A stretch of 64,000 nucleotides of DNA, taken from the NCBI GenBank assembly GCA_036388895.1, contig DASVQY010000064.1, positions 127,241 to 191,240 on the forward strand, written 5' to 3'. Below, piece by piece: positions 1-9,177 of this stretch. The position numbers and the translations under genes are program-made. This DNA is from SXVE01 sp036388895. Lineage in GTDB: Bacteria; Acidobacteriota; Blastocatellia; Pyrinomonadales; Pyrinomonadaceae. How positions within the stretch are numbered: position 1 is the first letter of the stretch; the number at the start of each line of letters is the position of its first letter. Below the pieces are notes generated by a model. The model worked only from the letters and a program-made list of their open reading frames with translations. It did not search any database and was not told where the DNA came from.

Positions 1-55
1 ATTCTGGAATAATACTCGAATTTGTTTTGTTCGTTCAAATAATGCCGCAGAAACT

Positions 56-976
56 TTAATCAATGAATTTAACGCCGCCGGTGTTTATCCCGGAAACATA
101 CGTGTAAAATTCAATCGAAGTTTCGCGGTAAATTTCGCTCATCGCGTTTTCGACTTTTCGCGCCGATTCTTCGGTTTCGCTCAACATAAAAATCGAAGGA
201 CCCGAACCGGAAATGCCGCCGCCAAGCGCTCCGGCTAATTTCGATTGAGCTTTCACTTCGTCGAATTTCGGAATCAAAGTTTTTCTGACCGGCTCGATCA
301 AAAAATCTTCGAGCGATCGAGCGATAAGTTCGTAATCGCCTTTCGATAAAGCGGCAACGAGCGCGCCGAGATTGCTCCATTGACGAATCGCGGATTTGAG
401 CGGGACTTCTTTGGGCAGCATTTCGCGCGCTTCGGACGTTTTGATTTCGATTTGCGGGTGAATGACCGTGACGAACAGCGGAGGGAATTCGAGCGTGACG
501 ACATCGAGCGGATTCAATGAACGCACGAGCGTGAATCCGCCGTAAATGCACGGAGCGACGTTGTCGGCGTGCCGTTCGCCGGAAGCTATTTTTTCGCCGT
601 CCATCGCCAAATCAACGAGTTCGAGCGGTGAGAATTTATCGTTCAAAAGTGCATTTGCGGCAACAACCGCGCCGCCCGCGCTCGCCGCGCTTGACCCAAT
701 TCCGCTTCCCGGTTTGATGTGCTTCGTTATCTCGACTTCAAACCCGAAATCGGCGTCGAGTTTTTCGAGCATAGAGAGAAGCGCCGCGCCCGCGACGTTT
801 TTTTTCGGTTCAACCGGCAAGTCGTAATGGTCGCGGTTGATGATGCGAACCGTTTTTTCTTCCGCTAAACGAACGATCATTTCGTCGTTCGGTTCAGCTA
901 AAGCAAAACCCAGACAATCGAATCCGCAGACGACGTTTGCAACGGTCGCGGGCGCTAAAACTCGGACTTCATTCAT
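56..976 (-). CDS. thrB: Homoserine kinase (threonine synthesis)
   Basis: This cytosolic GHMP-family kinase phosphorylates L-homoserine with ATP, giving the substrate of threonine synthase. The 306-aa length is normal for ThrB. The glycine/serine-rich GHMP phosphate loop PGSGIGSSAAS lies at about residues 89-99, and the C-terminal GGGISGSGPSIFML segment is the typical GHMP C-terminal motif. The N-terminus MNEVRVLAPATVANVVCGFD matches the family start. It is transcribed away from thrC and thrA across a 165-bp gap, so one divergent promoter region probably serves all three genes. I saw no attenuator-like leader peptide rich in Thr/Ile. Confidence 0.95.
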   Translation of the reverse strand: MNEVRVLAPATVANVVCGFDCLGFALAEPNDEMIVRLAEEKTVRIINRDHYDLPVEPKKNVAGAALLSMLEKLDADFGFEVEITKHIKPGSGIGSSAASAGGAVVAANALLNDKFSPLELVDLAMDGEKIASGERHADNVAPCIYGGFTLVRSLNPLDVVTLEFPPLFVTVIHPQIEIKTSEAREMLPKEVPLKSAIRQWSNLGALVAALSKGDYELIARSLEDFLIEPVRKTLIPKFDEVKAQSKLAGALGGGISGSGPSIFMLSETEESARKVENAMSEIYRETSIEFYTYVSGINTGGVKFID

Positions 977-1141
977 AATTCGGCTTAAGGAATTGGCAAA
1001 AAAATAAATTCGTATTTATGATATTCCCTTTGAATTTACAAACGTAAACGCGAAACTCAATTTTTTATATATTAAACTAATAAAATCAAAAACGGTAATA
1101 AGCTACTTTAATAAAACGTTTTATTCTTAAATTCTCAACAA
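977..1141. promoter_or_regulatory. Divergent thrB / thrCA intergenic promoter region
   Basis: This 165-bp AT-rich spacer separates divergently transcribed thrB and thrC, so it must hold promoters for both. I could not assign -35/-10 boxes or an operator with confidence. Confidence 0.5.
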
Positions 1142-2437
1142 ATGCAATACTTTAGCACGAATCGAATGTCGGCTCGCGTTTCTTTCCGCGAAGCGACTCT
1201 GAACGGTCAGCCGGACGATAAAGGTTTATATTTCCCGGAAAAAATTCCCGTTCTTTCCGATGATTTCTGGCGTGAATTTCAAACAAAATCGAAAGAGGAA
1301 ATTGCTTTCGAGGTGATAAAACCGTTTGTCGGCGGCACGATTCCCGATGAAACGCTTTTCAATATCTGCGCCGAAACCGTCAATTTCGATTTTCCGCTCG
1401 TCCGCGTAACCGATAAAATTTTCGCGCTCGAGCTTTTTCACGGCGCGACACTCGCTTTCAAAGATGTCGGCGCACGATTTATGAGCCGCTGCCTGCGTTA
1501 TTTTTCAAAGGAAAAACCGGAAAAAACAATCGTCATAGTAGCGACTTCGGGCGACACGGGCGGCGCTGTGGCGAACGGGTTTTACAACGTCGAAGGCGTT
1601 AATGTCGTGATTCTGTATCCGAAAGGGAAAGTTTCCAGAGTTCAGGAATTACAGCTTACAACGCTCGGAAAAAATATCACGGCTTTGGAGGTTGACGGCG
1701 TTTTCGACGATTGCCAGATTCTGGCAAAAACCGCGCTTGCAGACGAAGAGTTAAAGCGAAAAGTTTTTCTTACGTCCGCAAATTCGATAAACGTCGCGCG
1801 CTGGCTACCGCAGCAATTTTATTATTTTTACGCTTTCCAGCAATGGAACAGAGATTCCTCGCCGATTATTTGTGTTCCGAGCGGAAATTTCGGCAACGTC
1901 TGCGCGGGAATTCTGGCGCAAGTTTCCGGTCTGCCTGCGAAAAAATTCATTGCAGCCTGCAACGCTAACGATGTCGTTCCGCAATATCTGCAAAGCGGGA
2001 AATATTCGGCGAAATCTTCGGTAGTGACGCTTTCAAATGCGATGGACGTGGGTAATCCGTCGAATTTCGTGCGAATTTTAGAGATTTTCGAGAACAATTA
2101 TTTAAATTTAAAGGAAAAGCTTGAAGCAATCAGCGTTTCCGATGAAATTACGAGGGAAACGATGCGCGAAGTTTATGAAAAGTACGGATATATTCTCGAC
2201 CCGCACGGCGCGGTGGGTTTTTACGCGTTATCGGAATATTTACGAGCTAATCCGAATGAAAAAGGATTCTTTTTGGAAACCGCGCATCCTGTAAAATTCG
2301 ATTCGGTTGATCAGATTATCGGCACATTCGGCGCAGTGCCGGAAAGCGTCAAAGATTTGCTTTCGCGTCCGAAACAAAGCATTGAAATAACGGCGAATTA
2401 CGCAGATTTAAGAGAAATTTTAACGAGTAAAATATGA
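1142..2437 (+). CDS. thrC: Threonine synthase
   Basis: This PLP enzyme converts O-phospho-L-homoserine to L-threonine, the last step of the pathway. The 431-aa protein has the N-terminal threonine synthase layout (MQYFSTN, then ATLNGQPDDKGLYFPE), and the PLP-binding lysine is probably K107 in FHGATLAFKDVGARFM. A second signature, SGDTGGAVANGFYN, binds the cofactor phosphate. It belongs to the E. coli/yeast-type ThrC group rather than the shorter Bacillus type. Its stop overlaps the thrA start in an ATGA arrangement, which implies translational coupling. Confidence 0.95.
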   Translation: MQYFSTNRMSARVSFREATLNGQPDDKGLYFPEKIPVLSDDFWREFQTKSKEEIAFEVIKPFVGGTIPDETLFNICAETVNFDFPLVRVTDKIFALELFHGATLAFKDVGARFMSRCLRYFSKEKPEKTIVIVATSGDTGGAVANGFYNVEGVNVVILYPKGKVSRVQELQLTTLGKNITALEVDGVFDDCQILAKTALADEELKRKVFLTSANSINVARWLPQQFYYFYAFQQWNRDSSPIICVPSGNFGNVCAGILAQVSGLPAKKFIAACNANDVVPQYLQSGKYSAKSSVVTLSNAMDVGNPSNFVRILEIFENNYLNLKEKLEAISVSDEITRETMREVYEKYGYILDPHGAVGFYALSEYLRANPNEKGFFLETAHPVKFDSVDQIIGTFGAVPESVKDLLSRPKQSIEITANYADLREILTSKI

Positions 2438-4887
2438 AAGTTTTGAAGTTTGGCGGCTCGTCCGTCGGAAATGCCGAAAATATTAAGAAAGTTGTTGAAA
2501 TTGTCGGCAGGGAAGTTGAAAAAAATTCCTGCATCGTCGTTTTGTCGGCGATGCAGGGCACAACGGATAAATTAATCGAAACGGGAAAACTAGCCGAAAA
2601 GGGCGACGAAAACTTTCGCGGAAAAATCAAGGAAATTGCGGAAACTCATTTAGAAGTCGTTCAGAATCTCCTTCCTTCGAGTGCGCAAAACGATGTAGCA
2701 GAATTCGTAAAAGAGCGAATAAATGAACTGACAAACATTTGCGAGGGCGTTTATCTTTTGCGCGAGCTTTCGCCGCGAACTCTTGACCGCATCGTCAGTT
2801 TCGGCGAGATTCTTTCGACTGTCATCGTTTCCGCCGTGATTGACTCGAACGGAATCGAAAACGTCTGGAAAGACAGCCGCGAATTGATTGCAACCGATTC
2901 CAATTACGGATTCGCTTCGGTTGAATTCAAACAAACGAATTCTCGAATCAAAGATTATTTTTGCGGTTCAAACGCGAAACTTCACATTTTGCAGGGATTT
3001 ATCGCCGCAAATGCGGAAGGCAACACAACGACTTTAGGACGCGGCGGCTCGGATTATACGGCGGCGATTTTAGCGGCGGCTGTGGACGCGGAAGTTCTGG
3101 AAATTTGGACGGACGTTTCCGGTATGATGACCGCCGATCCGCGAATCGTCCGAAATATCAGGCGTATTCCGCGAATAACTTACCGCGAAGCGATGGAGCT
3201 TTCGCATTTCGGCGCGAAAGTGATTTATCCGCCGACAATTCAGCCCGTAATGACGAAAAAAATTCCGGTCTGGGTGAAAAATACCTTCGCACCCGAAGAT
3301 TTCGGCACGTTGGTTGAAGCCGAAGCAGAAGACGGAAACGAAATTATTCGCGGCATTACGAGCATTGATAAAATCTCGGTTTTAAGCCTTGAAGGAAGCG
3401 GAATGGTTGGCGTTCCTGGATTTTCTAAACGTCTTTTTGACGCGCTTTCGCGAGCGAACATCAACGTTATTTTGATTACGCAAAGTTCCTCCGAACATTC
3501 GATTTGCGTCGCAATCGAAGAAAAATTCAGCGCGCTCGCCAAGGAAACCGTTGATCGCGAATTTGAATACGAAATAAGCGTCGGAAAAATCGAGCCTTTG
3601 CGCGCCGAAAACAATCATTCGATCCTCGCTTTGGTCGGCGACAATATGCGCAATCACACCGGCGTTTCGGGGAAAATGTTCGCCACGCTCGGTCATAACG
3701 GCGTCAATATTCGAGCCATCGCGCAAGGCTCTTCGGAAAGAAACATTTCGGCGATTATCGAATCGAAAGACGTGCGAAAAGCCGTCAACACGCTGCATGA
3801 GGAATTTTTCTCGGACGGCAGCAAACAGATAAACGTTTACATCGTCGGTGTCGGAACGGTGGGGAAAAAATTGCTCGCCCAGCTTCGGCAGCAAAGCGAA
3901 TTTTTACGGGAAAATTTGCGGCTTAATGTTCGAATCGTCGGTCTGGCTAACAGCAAAAAGGTTTTATTCGACGAAGACGGAATCGAATCGGACGATTACG
4001 CCGCGCAAATTTCAAACTACGGAAACGAAGACGCCGAGCCGAGCCGGAAGATTGCCGAATTGATTGTCGAAAAAAATCTGCGTAATTCGATTTTCGTTGA
4101 CGTGACGGCGAACGCCGAAGTCATTGAAGTTTACCCGCTTTTACTGCAAAAAGCGGTTTCGGTGATCGCCTGCAACAAAATCGCGGCGTCATCGGAATAC
4201 GAAAATTATCGAAAATTAAAAGATTTGGCGCGCGAATACAACGCTAATTTTTTGTTTGAGACAAACGTCGGCGCGGGGCTTCCGGTTATCAACACGCTAA
4301 ACGATTTGACGAGAAGCGGCGACCGAATCAATCGCATCGAAGCGGTTTTATCGGGAACTTTGAATTTCGTTTTTAACAATTACGACGGCTCGCGCTCGTT
4401 TTCTTCGGTCGTGCGGCAAGCACAGTCGGAAGGCTACACCGAACCCGACCCGCGGCTGGATTTAAGCGGAACGGACGTGGCGCGAAAGATTTTGATTTTA
4501 GCGCGCGAAGCCGGGCACCGGCTCGAAATGTCGGACGTGGAAAACAAAGGCTTTCTGCCCGAATCGTGTTTGCTGGGAAGCGTCGAAGATTTTTATTCGG
4601 AAATGGAAAAACACGAAGATTATTTCAGAGATTTGCTAGAAGCGGCGAAAAACAAAGGTTTATCGCTGAAATACATCGCTTCGTTCGACGACGGAAAAGC
4701 CTCGGTCGGTCTGCAAAGCATTGACCGGGCGCACAATTTCGCCAATCTTTCCGGCAAAGACAACGCGGTTTTATTTTATACGAATCGTTACTCGGATTTT
4801 CCGCTCGTCGTCAAAGGCGCGGGCGCGGGCGCAGACGTGACGGCGGCAGGCGTTTTCGCCGATATTATTCGCGCGGCGAGAATTTAG
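2434..4887 (+). CDS. thrA: Bifunctional aspartokinase / homoserine dehydrogenase
   Basis: This 817-aa fusion carries the first and third steps of the aspartate pathway to threonine. The N-terminal aspartokinase has KFGGSSVG at residues 4-11 and GRGGSDYTA further in. Two ACT-type regulatory segments follow (ITSIDKISVLSLEGSGMVG... and ...HSILALVGDNM). The C-terminal half is homoserine dehydrogenase, with Rossmann motif VGVGTVGKKLL near residue 470 and catalytic-domain segment ETNVGAGLPVINTL. This is the ThrA/MetL domain order. The ACT pair suggests feedback inhibition by threonine, but I cannot separate ThrA from MetL specificity by sequence. The ThrA call rests on coupling to thrC. Confidence 0.92.
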   Translation: MKVLKFGGSSVGNAENIKKVVEIVGREVEKNSCIVVLSAMQGTTDKLIETGKLAEKGDENFRGKIKEIAETHLEVVQNLLPSSAQNDVAEFVKERINELTNICEGVYLLRELSPRTLDRIVSFGEILSTVIVSAVIDSNGIENVWKDSRELIATDSNYGFASVEFKQTNSRIKDYFCGSNAKLHILQGFIAANAEGNTTTLGRGGSDYTAAILAAAVDAEVLEIWTDVSGMMTADPRIVRNIRRIPRITYREAMELSHFGAKVIYPPTIQPVMTKKIPVWVKNTFAPEDFGTLVEAEAEDGNEIIRGITSIDKISVLSLEGSGMVGVPGFSKRLFDALSRANINVILITQSSSEHSICVAIEEKFSALAKETVDREFEYEISVGKIEPLRAENNHSILALVGDNMRNHTGVSGKMFATLGHNGVNIRAIAQGSSERNISAIIESKDVRKAVNTLHEEFFSDGSKQINVYIVGVGTVGKKLLAQLRQQSEFLRENLRLNVRIVGLANSKKVLFDEDGIESDDYAAQISNYGNEDAEPSRKIAELIVEKNLRNSIFVDVTANAEVIEVYPLLLQKAVSVIACNKIAASSEYENYRKLKDLAREYNANFLFETNVGAGLPVINTLNDLTRSGDRINRIEAVLSGTLNFVFNNYDGSRSFSSVVRQAQSEGYTEPDPRLDLSGTDVARKILILAREAGHRLEMSDVENKGFLPESCLLGSVEDFYSEMEKHEDYFRDLLEAAKNKGLSLKYIASFDDGKASVGLQSIDRAHNFANLSGKDNAVLFYTNRYSDFPLVVKGAGAGADVTAAGVFADIIRAARI

Positions 4888-4890
4888 AAA

Positions 4891-5052
4891 TTAGCCGCGA
4901 ACAAACACAAAAATACACGAAAGAAAATTAAATAAGAATATACGAGAGAAAATTGAATAAAGAAAATCAACTGTAAAAATCAACTGTAAATGGTAACCAT
5001 TTCTAAATTGGTCTTTCTTTTTTCGTGTTCTTTCGTACTCGTTCGCGGCTAA
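4891..5052. repeat. Palindromic intergenic repeat, copy A
   Basis: A perfect 12-bp terminal inverted repeat (TTAGCCGCGAAC at 4891-4902, its reverse complement at 5041-5052) encloses AT-rich, loosely palindromic sequence with repeated CACGAAA-like words. The right end supplies the TAG stop codon of the convergent acetyltransferase gene (5049-5051 on the minus strand). Related ends are seen at about 10.57, 51.98 and 55.09 kb. It may fold as a long hairpin and act as a terminator between the convergent genes. Confidence 0.75.
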
Positions 5053-5585
5053 ATCCTTTTCTGCAAAACCCAATCTGTCTGCGGGTCGGTTCCCAATTGA
5101 AAAACGTGCTCGCCGCATTTTTCAAAGCCGAATTTTTCGTAGAATTTCTGCGCTCGAAAATTGTATTCCCAAACGCCGAGCCAGAAAACGTCGTTTCCGT
5201 TTTCTTCGGCAAATTCCAGACACTTTGACATTAACGCTCTTCCGATTCCTTTGCCGATATATTCGCTGAGCGAGTAAAGACGGCAAAGCTCAATCGGTTT
5301 TTCGCTCGGCGCGATGCAATTTTCGCGCGAATTAATCTTTAATTTGGCGTAACCGACCGCATTGTTTTCAATTTCGGCGATAAAGTAAACGGTGTCGGTT
5401 TCTCGTAAATCTTCGGCAATCGTTTCCGGCGCGAACGCTTCGTCCATATAGATTTTCATATCGTCGGGATGATTTGCCGGATGCTCGGCGAACGCGTCAT
5501 AAAAGCTTTTTCGCCCGATGCGCGCTAAATTTTCGGCGTCTTCAATCGTTGCCAAACGAATGACTGCATTTTCCTTCGGACTCAT
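5049..5585 (-). CDS. GNAT family N-acetyltransferase
   Basis: This 178-aa protein spans one GNAT fold. It has the acetyl-CoA pyrophosphate-binding segment YIGKGIGRALM, followed by a typical beta-5/alpha-4 region (VFWLGVWEYNFRAQKFYEKFGF). The WLGVWExNxxAxxFYxKxGFxxxGxH pattern resembles GNATs that acetylate polyamines or small amines, but the substrate cannot be read from sequence. Its TAG stop lies inside the end of the flanking palindromic repeat. It converges on thrA and is not part of the thr operon. Confidence 0.85.
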   Translation of the reverse strand: MSPKENAVIRLATIEDAENLARIGRKSFYDAFAEHPANHPDDMKIYMDEAFAPETIAEDLRETDTVYFIAEIENNAVGYAKLKINSRENCIAPSEKPIELCRLYSLSEYIGKGIGRALMSKCLEFAEENGNDVFWLGVWEYNFRAQKFYEKFGFEKCGEHVFQLGTDPQTDWVLQKRI

Positions 5586-5685
5586 CAGAAAATCGAATAA
5601 AAAGACTGAATAAAGAAAACTGTTTCAGTTAATACTTCGCAATTTTTATTGCAAAGCGAACCTTTGTGTTGACACAAAAATGTTT

Positions 5686-6105
5686 TTAGACATTTCGCAA
5701 AATGCTCAAAGTATCATTGAGAGTCAGCGATGCGTCGGAATTTCTTTGCAAAGCTGTTTGAAACTTATAATTGAAATTTTCGTCAGTATCGCTGAACGTC
5801 AAAAGAGCTTTCGCTTCGCTGAGCAACGTTCCGGCGGTGATTTCGCTCGCCGGACGACGAATTGACGTAGCTTCATCAATCAAGGCGATCAGCGACGACA
5901 TTCGGCGCAGCCACGCGAAATGCGGGTCGTCGAGCACGAGCGCGAGATAACGATTCGGCGAGCCGATTTTCCCGTTTACTTTCTCGTATTCCTCTTTTTC
6001 CGCTTCGAGCAGTATTTTGTGCAGACGCAAAAACGACTTGCTCAAATCTTTCAATTGCTGCCGCGTTTCCGCGCTTAAAGTTTCGTTGTCGGTTTCTGGA
6101 TTCAT
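5686..6105 (-). CDS. Hypothetical protein, about 139 aa
   Basis: I chose the start at MNPETDNETL (6105) because upstream in-frame codons translate to low-quality, Phe/Arg-rich sequence unlike a protein. The product is soluble, largely helical and acidic, with no signal peptide. A central block reads LRLHKILLEAEKEEYEKVNG and then NRYLALVLDDPHFAWLRRMS, followed by ALIDEA. I recognise a family-like pattern (helical pair around an FAWLR motif) but no named domain. It is monocistronic as far as can be seen. Confidence 0.7.
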   Translation of the reverse strand: MNPETDNETLSAETRQQLKDLSKSFLRLHKILLEAEKEEYEKVNGKIGSPNRYLALVLDDPHFAWLRRMSSLIALIDEATSIRRPASEITAGTLLSEAKALLTFSDTDENFNYKFQTALQRNSDASLTLNDTLSILRNV

Positions 6106-6374
6106 AAAAGATATTTTACACAGCAGTCGCTTCAATACAATACTGCAAACGCCTAAAATCAATTGCCGCAAATAAAACGTTTGACTAATAAGAAAAATAA
6201 GAAAATAATTTTTACAACGGCATTTGAAAAACAATTTTACGATAAAACTTTTTGTTGTGGTTTGTAAAAATCGGAAGAGGCGAAGCACGAAAATTGCAGA
6301 CAAAATTTCCGCAAAAATACGACGCGTTATGAACACGTTTTTATAATGCGCGTTTCCTTTTAATAAATTAATAA

Positions 6375-7637
6375 ATGAAAAATAATGTGACGATAATGTT
6401 TTCGAAACTTTTTCGTTTTGAAATTGCGGATAAAAAAGGAGCGCGCGCGGAATTCGCCGATTTGTCTGTTGAGCTTCTCGACAGCGACTATCCGCCGGTT
6501 ACGAATATTTTCTACAAAAAAAACGGAAAACTTACGAAGCTGCCCTGGGAAACGGTCGAATTCGTGGATTGGAAAAACGGGAAAATTCAAGTTTTCGACC
6601 TTGAACAAGCCGAGGAAGTCACCGTTCGCTCTGAGAATAAATATGTTTTGCTCAAACGCGAAATTCTCGACGCTTTGCTGCTCGATCTGGAAAATCGGCG
6701 CTCAATCAGAGCCAATGATTTAATGCTCGAACAAACCGACGGCGGATTGCAGCTTCGAGCCGCCGATAATACCATCAGCGCCATTCTGCGTCGCATCAGC
6801 TTCGGTTTTTATAATCGAGTAAGCGAAAGCGGCGGAATTTACGATTGGAAATACGTCGAATTTTTGCGCGGAACTCCAGAAGCGGTGCGAAACGGCGCAG
6901 GCTATCATTTACGAATAACGCGTATGCCGCCCGGAGAAATCGCTCAATTAATCAATTATCTTCCTTATCTGCACAGCGCCGAATTAATAACGCTTCTGCC
7001 CGATTTCAAAGCCGTAAAAACACTCGAAGTAATGCCGATTGCCCGCCGTTTGCAGGTTTTTGAAGAACTCGAAACGGAGCAGGCGCTGCGCCTTCTCACA
7101 CTGATGGCGCCCGACGCGGCGGCGGATTTAGTCGGTTTGCTGCAAACCGATATGATGAGCAAATATTTGGAACGACTGCCGCAAAAACAAAGCGAACGAA
7201 TCATCGAACTGCTTCGCTATCCCGAAGATACCGTCGGCGGAATAATGACTAACGATATTGTTTACCTGCCCGGTCATTTTACGGTCGCCGAAGCGCGAAG
7301 ACGTATGCGCGAGCGCTTTAGTCAGACCGACTTTATTTATCTGATTTACATAATAAAAGACGACGAAAAACGGGTATTGACAGGAGTAATTTCTTTGAGG
7401 AGTTTATTCAATGAAGATGATGAATGTAAATTAGAAGATATTATGGATCCTTATATTACGACGCTTCGTTCGATTGACGATGTGAACGAAGCGGCATACC
7501 GCGTCGTTGACAGCCAGTTGCCCGCAATGCCCGTCGTTGGATTAAACAAGGAACTGGTCGGCGCCGTGACGATTGACGCGGCGATTATGCAGATTGCTCC
7601 GACAACGAGCGCGGAAGCCTTGAGAATCTTTTCATGA
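6375..7637 (+). CDS. MgtE N-domain / CBS-pair regulatory protein (no membrane part)
   Basis: This 420-aa protein lacks membrane segments. Residues 1-170 hold two beta-rich repeats with barrel-like character. About 180-285 match the MgtE intracellular N domain (helical repeats LITLLPDFKAVKTLEVMP, LMAPDAAADLVGLLQ, RIIELLRYPEDTVGGIM). About 285-410 form a CBS pair (MTNDIVYLPGHFTVAEARRRM, then MDPYITTLRSIDDVNEAAYRV). In MgtE channels these cytosolic domains sense Mg2+ and gate the pore; here the pore domain is missing. The stop overlaps the start of the downstream NRAMP-like transporter (ATGA), so it is probably that transporter's sensor or gate. The metal sensed is inferred. Confidence 0.85.
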   Translation: MKNNVTIMFSKLFRFEIADKKGARAEFADLSVELLDSDYPPVTNIFYKKNGKLTKLPWETVEFVDWKNGKIQVFDLEQAEEVTVRSENKYVLLKREILDALLLDLENRRSIRANDLMLEQTDGGLQLRAADNTISAILRRISFGFYNRVSESGGIYDWKYVEFLRGTPEAVRNGAGYHLRITRMPPGEIAQLINYLPYLHSAELITLLPDFKAVKTLEVMPIARRLQVFEELETEQALRLLTLMAPDAAADLVGLLQTDMMSKYLERLPQKQSERIIELLRYPEDTVGGIMTNDIVYLPGHFTVAEARRRMRERFSQTDFIYLIYIIKDDEKRVLTGVISLRSLFNEDDECKLEDIMDPYITTLRSIDDVNEAAYRVVDSQLPAMPVVGLNKELVGAVTIDAAIMQIAPTTSAEALRIFS

Positions 7638-9025
7638 ACGATGAGCAAATCCCACAGGGACTCGAACCGATTGATTCCGTAACCGCGGGCTTGCCGACCG
7701 CGCCGCGCCGATTACCCGCCGGATTGCGAATCAACATTCACGGGCGAAGCATCAAGTTGCGCGGGTTGAAGCGTCAACCGAAAGGCTTATGGCGATGGCT
7801 GCTAATTTTAGGACCGGGACTAATCGCGACTTCCGCCGGAAATGATGCGGGCGGAATCGCGACGTACAGCTCCGCCGGTGCGGAATTCGGTTACGATTTG
7901 ATTTGGGTGATGCTCGTGCTCACAGTTTCCTTCGCCGTCGTGCAGGAGATGTGCGCTCGTTTGGGGGCGGCGACCGGGCGCGGACTTCTCGCTCTGATAC
8001 GCGAGAGATTCGGCATCGGCTGGACTTTATTTATCGTCGGAGTCGTGATCATCGCCAACGGCGGCGTCACTTTGAGCGAATTCGTCGGTATCGGCGCCGC
8101 TTCGGAACTTTTGGGCGTTAGCCGCTACATTTCTGTTCCGGTCTGTGCAGTACTGCTCTGGTATTTAGTGATTTACGGCTCTTACGCCAGAGTTGAGAAA
8201 ATTTTTCTTTTGATGACGCTGGTTTTTTTCGCTTATCCGATAGCGGCTTTTATGGGAAAACCGGACTGGGGCGCGGTCGCGCGCGGAGCTTTTATTCCGA
8301 CTATAAAACCTGATTCCGCATACATTTTTTTGCTGGTCGGCGTGCTCGGAACGACAATTACGCCTTACATTCAAATTTTTCAGCAAAGCTCGATCGTCGA
8401 ACGCGGCGCGGCGCGGCATCATTACGGACCCGAACGAATAGACGCTTATTTCGGCTCGCTTTTCTCGAATTTGATGTCAATTTCGATGATTATCGCGACC
8501 GCCGCGACGCTTTACGTCGTCGGTCAAAACAAAATCGAATCCGCTGCCGATGCCGCCAAAGCATTGGAGCCGGTCGTCGGAAGCTCAGCAACCGTAATGT
8601 TCGCCGTCGGACTTTTGGGCGCGTCGCTTTTGGCTGGCGCGGTTTTGCCGCTGGCGACTTCTTACGCGGTCAGCGAAGCGTTCGGGATTCCAAAAGGCGT
8701 CAATTTAGATTTCCGGCGCGGAAGAACATTTTTCAGCATTTTTACCGCTTTGATCGTTATCGGCGCGGGAATCGCTTTGATTCCGAATGTGCCGATTTTT
8801 CCTTTATTGGTCGGGATTCAGGTTCTCAACGGCGTGCTTCTGCCGATTATTCTCGTGTTTATTTTGCTTCTCGTGAACGACCGAAATTTAATGGGTGATC
8901 TCGTTAATTCAAAAATTTATAATGTTCTCGGCTGGGGAACTTTTTTAATGATTACCGTCGCCGTAATCGTAATGCTCGGCGGTCAATTGCTCGAACTCTT
9001 CGGAATCGAACTGTTCGGTACGTAG
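7634..9025 (+). CDS. NRAMP-family divalent metal transporter (divergent clade)
   Basis: This 463-aa multi-pass inner-membrane protein has about 11 hydrophobic segments. The first helix after the N-tail carries LGPGLIATSAGNDAGGIATYSSAG, the position of the NRAMP DPGN metal motif, here changed to a GNDAGG-type sequence. The helix-6 region reads GTTITPYIQIFQQSSIVERG, so the MPHN motif of Mn/Fe transporters, including its methionine, is absent. Loss of that soft ligand is known in NRAMP-related Mg2+ transporters, so hard-metal (Mg2+) transport is plausible but unproven. It is translationally coupled to the MgtE-N/CBS protein. The N-terminal 50 residues are a polar cytosolic tail. Confidence 0.85.
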   Translation: MNDEQIPQGLEPIDSVTAGLPTAPRRLPAGLRINIHGRSIKLRGLKRQPKGLWRWLLILGPGLIATSAGNDAGGIATYSSAGAEFGYDLIWVMLVLTVSFAVVQEMCARLGAATGRGLLALIRERFGIGWTLFIVGVVIIANGGVTLSEFVGIGAASELLGVSRYISVPVCAVLLWYLVIYGSYARVEKIFLLMTLVFFAYPIAAFMGKPDWGAVARGAFIPTIKPDSAYIFLLVGVLGTTITPYIQIFQQSSIVERGAARHHYGPERIDAYFGSLFSNLMSISMIIATAATLYVVGQNKIESAADAAKALEPVVGSSATVMFAVGLLGASLLAGAVLPLATSYAVSEAFGIPKGVNLDFRRGRTFFSIFTALIVIGAGIALIPNVPIFPLLVGIQVLNGVLLPIILVFILLLVNDRNLMGDLVNSKIYNVLGWGTFLMITVAVIVMLGGQLLELFGIELFGT

Positions 9026-9177
9026 TAAAAGATAAATTCGGGATAAAGATTGCCGACGATTTAGATAGTTTTTACCCGCCCGGTAAAACCGGTCATTCAA
9101 AATCAACGCGCCGCGCCATTTTAGCCTTCGCGCGGATTTTGAGTTATACGCGGGATTTGAGTTATAAATGAAAGACA

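Noticed and set aside
1..55. Possible upstream gene fragment at the window edge
   Set aside because: Only 55 bases precede the thrB stop and no frame shows recognisable sequence.
111..551. 146-aa frame overlapping thrB
   Set aside because: Shadow of thrB in another frame on the same strand; the product is Arg/Ser-rich without motifs.
3382..3894. 170-aa antisense frame in thrA
   Set aside because: Fully inside the aspartokinase/homoserine dehydrogenase gene, no ribosome site or recognisable domain.
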